Program-made: the position numbers and the translations under genes
The notes under the pieces: generated by a model
The model's database searches: none
Told to the model about the DNA's origin: nothing
What the model saw: only the letters and a program-made list of their open reading frames with translations
In this document: positions 57,258 to 64,000 of the stretch, one piece after another
Layout of the letters: the number at the start of each line of letters is the position of its first letter
How positions within the stretch are numbered: the stretch's first letter is position 1
Assembly (NCBI GenBank): GCA_027943335.1
Contig: BSBK01008838.1
Coordinates: 1 to 64,000 of the forward strand
From: Chamaecyparis obtusa
Taxonomy: Eukaryota > Streptophyta > Pinopsida > Cupressales > Cupressaceae
Reading direction: 5' to 3'
Length of the DNA: 64,000 nt

Positions 57258-57785
57258 GGATTAGATGGTAGAAAAAATAAAGAGACAGTTCATTCCTATT
57301 GACTATGAGCTTGATTTTTTAAATAAAATGCAATGGTTAAAGCAAGTAGGAAAGCTTGTTAAGCAATATATACAAGAGTTCGATTGAGTCTTAATTATAA
57401 CATGCCATTTTGAAATGAATAAGTAGAAATTTTCCCACTATATAAATGGATTGAAGTCAAGAATTAAAGAAGAGTTGATTTTGTTGAGGATGTTTACCAT
57501 TGAAGATGCATATTAATTTGATTTCAAATTAGAAGAAAAAATAGCAGAATATTTGAGAACAAGAAAAATGGAAGAGGTCATGGTAGAAGGACTAGTGGAC
57601 AAAATTATGGAGGCTAAAACAAAGATCAAAAGAAAAATGAAGAATCTAGTAATAGCTATAATGAAAAGGGAAATAATTCATACTATCCTAGTGATCAAAA
57701 TAATAGAGACAAAAAGAGGAAAAGGATGAGGACGAGGACTAGGAAGAGGAGGTTTCCATGGAACATATTTCCAATGTGAGTAAGA
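57258..57785 (+). pseudogene. gag: G2 gag, second part
   Basis: Resumes exactly where 20327 stopped: FIPIDYELDF near 57290, then the basic N/K-rich tail. It matches 14262-14800 of G1. Several TAG stops. Confidence 0.78.
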
Positions 57786-57791
57786 AGGACA

Positions 57792-58560
57792 TTGAGCCTA
57801 CATCAAGCGATGATAGATAGGAGACTAGAGGGTAATGTGCAAGTTGCACATATAGAAGAGGATGCTCAATCTTCAGATTATGAAGATGGTGAAAGAGGAG
57901 AGGTTCTTGTGACCAAAAGATCCTTGCTAAATGACAAGAAAGAACCAACCCAAAGGAAGAATTTATTTTTCAAAATATGTAAGTGTAATGATACATTGTG
58001 TGATGTTATTATAGATGGTGGTGGTATTGATAATATTGTCTCAGAGGAAATGGTTACTAAATTAAAGTTATAGAGAAGAAGGCATTTGAATCCTCATTGG
58101 ATTGTGGGATTGTAGGACTACAAGGCCTTGGTCAATGCACAATGTTTGATACAGTTCAAAATTGGAAGCTTTCATGATGAGGTATTATGTGATATTATTC
58201 CTATGAATATTTGGCATATGTTTTTATGAAGATCGTATAAATTTGATCATCATGCAATAAATGATGGGTATGCAAATACCTATTATCTGAAAAAGGATGG
58301 AATTTGACACAAGCTCAATCTATTGGAGGAGGTAGAGGAAAAGGTATGTTGTAATTCAAGAATATGTTTAGTAGATGGAAGAATGTTGTTAGATGGAATA
58401 AAGAATGATCATATGTGTTTCTCTTTAATTCCTAAAGCCAACAAAAATTAAATAGAAGATGTCCCTAGAGAAGATGCAAATTTGTTGGATGAGTCTCAAG
58501 GTATTGTATCTAATAGTTTACCTAAGGGATTACCACCAATGAGGAAGATAAGTCATCAAT
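57792..58560 (+). pseudogene. pol: G2 protease and linker, broken
   Basis: The acidic leader HIEEDAQSSDYEDGERGE is followed by DVIIDGGGIDNIVSEEMVTK near 58000, a plant gypsy protease site with its Asp intact (Asn in G1). A TAG ends the frame at 58071. Confidence 0.75.
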
Positions 58561-59712
58561 GGAAATTATTCTTGGATCTATCCTTTTGAACAAGGCATGC
58601 CATAGTATTAATCCAATGGAGAATTAAGAGTTGAACATATAAGTAGACAAGTTGATGCGAAAGGGATTGATCTAAGAGAGTTAAGTTTATGCATGGTACT
58701 TTTAGTATTATCACAAAAAAAGGGAGGGGAATGGAGGATTTTTATAAACTCTCAATCCATAAAATAGATTAGCATCAAGTATAGATTTCCCTTACCAAGG
58801 ATGGATGATATTATAAATTGTTTTAGAGGACCTAAGTACTTTACAAAAATAGATTTGAACAGTGAATATCACCAAATCTAGACTAGAGAAGGAGATGAAT
58901 GGAAAGGACTTCAAAACTAAGGAGGTTTTGTATGAGTGGTTATTTATGCTCTTTGGGCTAGAACCAATGCACCAAGCATATTCATGTAGCTCATGAATGA
59001 AGTACTAAATGAAGTTTTGGGTGAATTTTTTATTGTTTACTTAGATGATATTTTAATTTTCAATAATACATTGGAGGATAATTTGTTCCATAATCATAAG
59101 GTCTTTGAAAACTTAAGAGAAGAGAAGTTGTTGATAAGCCTCAGGAAGTGCAGTTGTGCTAAGAAAGAGTTGGTGTATCTAGGATTTGTTATCTCAAAAA
59201 ATGGTCTTAGAGTGGACCTTGAAAAGGTAAAGGATAACCACAAATGGTCTACCCCAAAAAGTGTTTCTAAGTTGATATTTTTTCATGGTTTGGAAATTGT
59301 TTTGTAAATTTTTTATCAAAAGTTTCAATAGCATTTGTACGTTGCTAATTGAAATAATGAGATCTAACAAGAAATAATTCAAATGGACTATAGAGGCACA
59401 TGCAGTTTTGATTCGTTGAAAAGAAAATTTACAAAGCAACCTATTTTTTAACTTCCAGATTATAATAAGGCATTTCAATTAATTATGATGCTAGTAGCAA
59501 TGCCACTGGAGCTGTTCTGAGTTAATAGCGTAAGCCCATTGCTTATATTAGTGAAACTTGAATGATGCTAAAAGAAAATATTCTATTTATGGTCAGGAGT
59601 TTTATGTTATAGTTTAGGCCTTAAATAAATGGATACATTATATTTTTCCAAAAGAATTTGTTTTATTTTTTGATCATCAAGATTTACATTATTTGAGAAC
59701 TAGTAGAATTTA
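58561..59712 (+). pseudogene. pol: G2 reverse transcriptase and RNase H, broken
   Basis: RT landmarks: FPLPRMDDIIN near 58788, YFTKIDLNSEYHQ near 58840, the catalytic box IVYLDDILIFN near 59035 within an open stretch 58993-59307, and LVYLGFVISKNGLRVDLEKV after it. RNase H is poorly kept (59440-59700) and breaks off at 59712. G1 stops earlier, at the counterpart of 59100. No integrase or 3' LTR of this family is seen in the window. Confidence 0.8.
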
Positions 59713-59930
59713 GAAAATAAATGACTACGTGACTTAAAATTTTAGTCACGTGACTAAAAATGATCAAATTCTACATATTTTTTGCAAATCACAAGTATAA
59801 ATGACTAAATAAATTACTAATTTGGTCATTAGGTAAAATCAAAACTAAAAATGGTTAGACAAATAAAAATGACTAAATAAAGAACTAAAAAAATGACTAT
59901 CACTCATCTATTCTTTTTTCTCGTAGCCCA
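59713..59930. repeat. MITE-like fragment with repeated ATGACTAAA words
   Basis: ATGACTA words occur at about 59721, 59752, 59800, 59868 and 59893 and in inverse at 59743 and 59822. ACGTGACTTAAAATTTTAGT near 59727 forms an imperfect palindrome with the following TCACGT. Limits uncertain, non-coding. Confidence 0.35.
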
Positions 59931-60300
59931 ACAACAATAAATTACATCCTATAATTAGACATAACTATAATAAATCCTTATTTGGGTCCATAATTCTCAG
60001 TATATTATGTATCCAACAATGTTTTTTTGAAAGGATAAGTTATTTTAATAGATCAAACAATCATCTTATGGAGATTTTTTCACATTTTGAAGAAAAGGGT
60101 TCTGGTGAACCACTAATCATGAAGCATGGCTCAATGAGTTTGACTCAAAAACTACACAGTCAAATCCTAATGCAATATCACAATTTGACTTATCATGGAA
60201 ACTATCACAAGAAATCCATGACAACTTCCATGATGCATGGAAAATTGAACTCCTCACCAACACGGTTACAACCACTCCACTTGATCTCAAAGTCAAAATC
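59931..60300 (-). repeat. H 3' LTR, partial (tentative)
   Basis: Directly follows the polypurine tract in minus sense and starts TGATTTTGACTTTGAG. The matching portion of the 5' LTR lies beyond the window, so this cannot be verified. The open frames here (60068-60322 plus, 60117-60392 minus) are not considered genes. Confidence 0.4.
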
Positions 60301-60329
60301 AATCTTCCCCCCTTTTGCATAATAAAACC

Positions 60330-61900
60330 TATTTCACTAAGTTGCATTAAGTTACATTTCAACCATACTAAGTTTATCTCAAAAGTGTGCAACTTTTGGC
60401 TTTGCTAGTGGTTTGGTGAGAATGTCTACTATTTGTTCATTTGTACTTACATTTTCCAATCAAAAAACATTCCTTTCTACCATGTCTATAACATAGTGAT
60501 AAGGAATCTCAATGTGTTTCTACATGTTATGGAATACTAGATTCACTGAGAGTTTTATACAACTCTAGTTGTCACAATATATAATGGTAGGATCCATATA
60601 TTTCTTAAATAATCCCATGAGAAGTTGACGTAGCCATACTACTTCTTTTGCTCCCATGGATGCTGCAATATACTCAACTTTTGTCAAAATCTATGCAATT
60701 GAGGATTTTTTTTTCTTCTGATCCACGAGATCATATTTGGTCCTAACTAAAGAAAAACCCCGATGTGCTCTTTATGTCTACCACACAACCAGCCAAATCT
60801 GAAACCATGTATCCATGAAAGTTTAGGTCTAGATTCGTGTACTTGAGACCATACCTAATTGTGCCTCAAAGATATCTCAGAATATGCTTTACTGCAACTA
60901 GATGTATCTACTTTAGTTCACACATGAATTGACTCAACACATTTACAAAATAACAAATATCTGGTCTTGTGTTAACCAAATACATCAAGGATCCAATAAT
61001 CTTCCTACATAGGGTGGGATTGCATTTTATGAGTCTATTGCAATTGCCTTCAATTTGTGCAATTTTTTTTCCATGGGTGTTGTCATGGGCTTGCATTCCA
61101 TCATTCCAAACCTCTTTAGAATCTCTATAGTGTACTTCCCTTGATTTAGAATGATGACATCAGCTTGTTGTCACACTTATAAATCAAGGAAGTAATGAAA
61201 AGGTCCCAAATCCTTCATATCAAACTTTGATGCCATATCTTTCTTACATTTGATAATTATGTGATCTTCTCCTATGATTAACAAATCATCAACATAAAGG
61301 ACAAGAATAAAATTTTCACCATTAATTACCTTGTAGTATAAGTTAGGATATGCATCATTCTTAGAGAATTTTAAGCCCTGAAGGTATTTGTCTGTCCTTT
61401 CATACTAGGCTCGAGGAGCCTGCTTAAGTCCATACAACACCTTCTTCAATTTGTACACATGTAAGTTATTTATATTTATAAAAAACTATTCAAGTTGTTC
61501 CAAGTATACTTATTCTTGTATTATGCCATTCAGAAAGACAATCTTCACATCCATTTGTTGAATCTTGCATCCTTTGGATGTAGTAATGGCAATAATCGCT
61601 CTAACTAAAGAAACTAGGGAAAATGTTTCTTCATAATTGATGTCTTCCTTTGAGAGAAGCCTTTGGCCACAAATCGATATTTATATTTTTCAATGCTTCC
61701 ATCTATTACATGCTTGATTTTGAAAATTCATTTTGAAGATACTATTGACTTGTCTTTTGATCTACGAGGCATCTTGCTTTCTCTGATTGTTCCTTCTGGT
61801 GCATCAAATATTTCTACTTCTTGAATCATCTTTCTCATCCAAAGTGACCTCTTTCTATTTACATTAGAGTCTTTAGGTTCATCTTTAGGATCCATGGATT
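60330..61900 (-). pseudogene. pol: H reverse transcriptase and RNase H, broken
   Basis: Copia RT: a stretch near 61560 reading [26 protein letters not shown] near 61420, and the catalytic box LVLYVDDLLIIGEDH near 61290, followed by [11 protein letters not shown] near 61075 and [20 protein letters not shown] near 60960. RNase H: IIYCDN near 60580 and DILTKPLAKPKVAHF near 60400. Numerous stops. Confidence 0.82.
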
Positions 61901-62540
61901 TAATTTGATATTAATCTTCAAGAGTCTCCCTTTGAATCTCAAGAACACAATCCTCTTCCATATTTGAGGTGGTTCAGGATTGAACACTTTTGGATTTTTT
62001 GAAGTAACATCTTTCTTAGCTCATTTTGTATTTGTCCAGGTATATAGATCCTATAGACTTTAGATACCTTTTTTAGTTTGAGGGTTAATTTTAGAACTCC
62101 CTCTTAATATTAGCATTTATACAAATTTTAGAAGAGAATTCCCCTTATTTTAGTACTTAGAATATATATTTCTCTTCCTAGATATATTTTCTAATAGTCT
62201 TGAATTCCTTGAGTCTTATAAGAAATTATTCTAACTCTTTACACCAAATTATATATAAGACTCCCTAGAGAAATTATTTACAAAGACAACATAAACATCC
62301 TCTACTTAACAAAAATACATTTTAGATATTGTTTATTTCCTTAAAGCACATCTTATGTAGATTCCTTCATGTTTAGGTTTTAGTTTTGAAAGACATGTCA
62401 CCTTTTCTATGAGGGAGGACAAATTTTAGACGTGCTATACTATTATGTAAAGTATTAGAATATGAGTTTCTTGGTATTACTTTCTATCTTTACCTTACCA
62501 ACTTTAGCTATAGAGGCTTGAGGTCTTGGTCTATCTAGGA
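61900..62540 (-). other. H linker with integrase deleted
   Basis: Low-complexity, non-coding in all frames. The H-H-C-C, D-D and E motifs of copia integrase and the D-S-G protease site are all absent where they should lie. Confidence 0.6.
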
Positions 62541-63291
62541 ACTTCAAGGCACAGTGTTCAAACTAGTCACATCTGAAGCACTGTACCTTGGATATATCTT
62601 TTGTTTTCTATCTTTTGTCTTTAGTTTCTTTGTCTTTCTTCCTCTTGAAGTTCCCTTTCTAGTGAGAATTAGTATTTAGCACATGAATGTATTCATTTGT
62701 AGAGTTTTGACCAATACCCCTGGTGATTAGTGTGGATTCCTCTTGAATGCAGTCTAACTTCAATCGGTCAAATTTAGGGAATATTTTTGGGCAAGAACCA
62801 ATTCCTTGAATAAGCACTTCCCATGAATATGGTAGCCCATTCAAGACCAACATAGTTAACTCCTTGTTATCAATAAGATGTCCAATGTTGGAAATATGGT
62901 CCCTTAATTCCGTAATCCTCATAAAATATGATGAAATAGATTCTACTTTATTCATCCTTATATGATAAAGATTTTTCTTAAGCGATAATGCCCTACTAGT
63001 GTTATTAATTTCATACATATTTTCTAATGTTGAGAACATTTTATATGTAGTTTCGAATTTGGAGATAATGGGAACCATATGGTCTTTAAGTAAATCTATT
63101 GATATTTTCATAGATTTAATGTTGTTCTTTATCCATTGGCATTGATCTCCTTCATCATTAGGTATTGCTATCTCATTTTCTATAAATGCTTCCAAATGAT
63201 GTTCTCTAAGAGTGAGCATAATTTTGAACTTCCATGAGACAAAATTTGAGGCTCCTTCAAGATGATCTTCAAATCTAACCCCATTTGCCAT
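62541..63291 (-). pseudogene. gag: H gag, mostly open
   Basis: Open for 210 codons from MANGVRFEDHLEGASNFVSW to 62659: UBN2-type copia gag with the W-K-F start, ENMYEINNTSRALSLKKNLY near 63010 and MRITELRDHISNIGHLIDN near 62920. Downstream a zinc knuckle near 62575 reads CFRCD-stop-FEHCALKF, damaged by a TAG and a lost last Cys. Confidence 0.8.
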
Positions 63292-63367
63292 TTTAACTTT
63301 AGTATGAAAAATGATACAAATGAGAGCTAGGTTGTCTTTTGAAATCTGATTGGATCTTCCTTAGACT

Positions 63368-63380
63368 AGCTCAGATACCA
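63368..63380 (-). other. H primer binding site
   Basis: Minus strand TGGTATCTGAGCT, a one-base variant of the tRNA-Met site. Confidence 0.75.
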
Positions 63381-63383
63381 TAT

Positions 63384-64000
63384 TATTATTTGATCAGATT
63401 TGAGTATGTAATTCCTTTTAAAATTTTAGGTATATAATAGATAATTTCTCACTAGAATATTATCTAATCAATGTTGATCTCCAATTGATATATAACATTT
63501 ATAGATAATTTCTCACTAGAATATTATATAATCTATATTGATCTCCAATTGATATATAATATTAAATATCACTATTTAATATATATGTCAATATCAATAT
63601 AATTTATATTGTTGTCTTCTAATTCTTCACAAATATATAAATAAGACTTGAATGTGTACTTCATCGGTATGCAAAATACTGAATGTGTATTGTTGCGATG
63701 ATCAAATGAAATGGATTTGATAACACTTATATATGTTGAATGTCTCATGAAGAGGCATATCTCTTCGTGAGACCCTAGGTCTCACAAAGAGTTATGTCTC
63801 TTTGTCAGACATCCAATTAATGTTATGAAAACACTAGTTGATGTTGTCATTGACTTAAATATTGTCGATGATCATTGTTAATCTTGACAACCGATATTGT
63901 AATTGGTTCACAACAATGTGAAAGCAATCAATTCAATCGACAATATTATTATCAATAATGATAATCAGAGTCATAGTTGATATCAATCAACAATATCATT
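63384..64000 (-). repeat. H 5' LTR, partial
   Basis: Directly upstream (minus sense) of the primer site. It contains a tandem duplication of about 73 bp (63430-63575, unit with TAATTTCTCACTAGAATATT and TTGATCTCCAATTGATATAT) and a 25-bp imperfect inverted repeat at 63750-63802. Confidence 0.65.

Larger units (their letters stand above)
60301..64000 (-). mobile_element. H: decayed Ty1/copia element, 5' LTR runs off window
   Basis: Minus orientation from the polypurine tract AAAAGGGGGGAAGATT (60301-60316) and the primer site at 63368-63380. Gag, RT and RNase H are present. Protease and integrase are missing between about 61900 and 62450. The DNA left of 60301 should be the 3' LTR (59930-60300 at least), but its far end does not match the visible 5' LTR, so it is truncated or replaced. 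Confidence 0.8.

Noticed and set aside
60068..60392. Overlapping 84- and 91-codon frames next to the H polypurine tract
   Set aside because: Located where the H 3' LTR must lie; no domain and no conservation evidence.

Overview
The window looks like repeat-rich nuclear DNA of a seed plant with a large genome. It is AT-rich, nearly all recognisable coding sequence belongs to LTR retrotransposons of the Ty3/gypsy and Ty1/copia types with plant-style tRNA-Met primer sites, and one short gene pair has plant-type introns and a signal peptide. The style resembles gymnosperm genomes, but nothing here proves the clade. There is no bacterial, organellar, rRNA or CRISPR content.

Layout. 1-7463: a decayed Ty3/gypsy element (E1, + strand) whose 5' LTR runs off the window. 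7464-9850: low-coding DNA with a doubtful small ORF and a SINE-like tRNA-derived head. 9850-17556 and 17557 onward: two copies of a tandemly duplicated block. Each copy carries AT-rich DNA, a small two-exon gene on the minus strand for a secreted cysteine-rich peptide (copy A 11329-11724, copy B 18019-18343), and a decayed gypsy element (G1, G2). G1 is interrupted by a copia-type LTR at a perfect 42-bp palindrome. G2 is split inside gag by one very large nested complex.

The complex, element A (20328-57257, minus strand, TSD GGATC/GGATT), is about 37 kb. Only about 9 kb is native: two LTRs of about 838 bp, a reduced gag, no pol, and several unusual non-coding repeats. Later insertions into A are B (21196-37750, TSD TGAGA), C (38932-44500, a gypsy element, TSD CATGC) and I (49713-55439, an internally deleted copia element, TSD TATGA). 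B itself contains D (a copia element from 22735, 5' LTR truncated) and E (a solo LTR, 34175-35380). All of them lie on the minus strand. G2 resumes at 57258 and ends near 59712. A further decayed copia element H (minus) runs from about 60301 to its 5' LTR at the window end.

No element looks able to move by itself. Most in-frame stops read as C-to-T or G-to-A changes, mainly CAG to TAG and CGA to TGA, as expected from deamination of methylated cytosines in silenced elements. In E1, C and D the integrase catalytic Glu has become Lys by such a change. The best candidate for an undescribed host gene is the cysteine-rich peptide pair: copy B is intact with ten cysteines and copy A is decaying.
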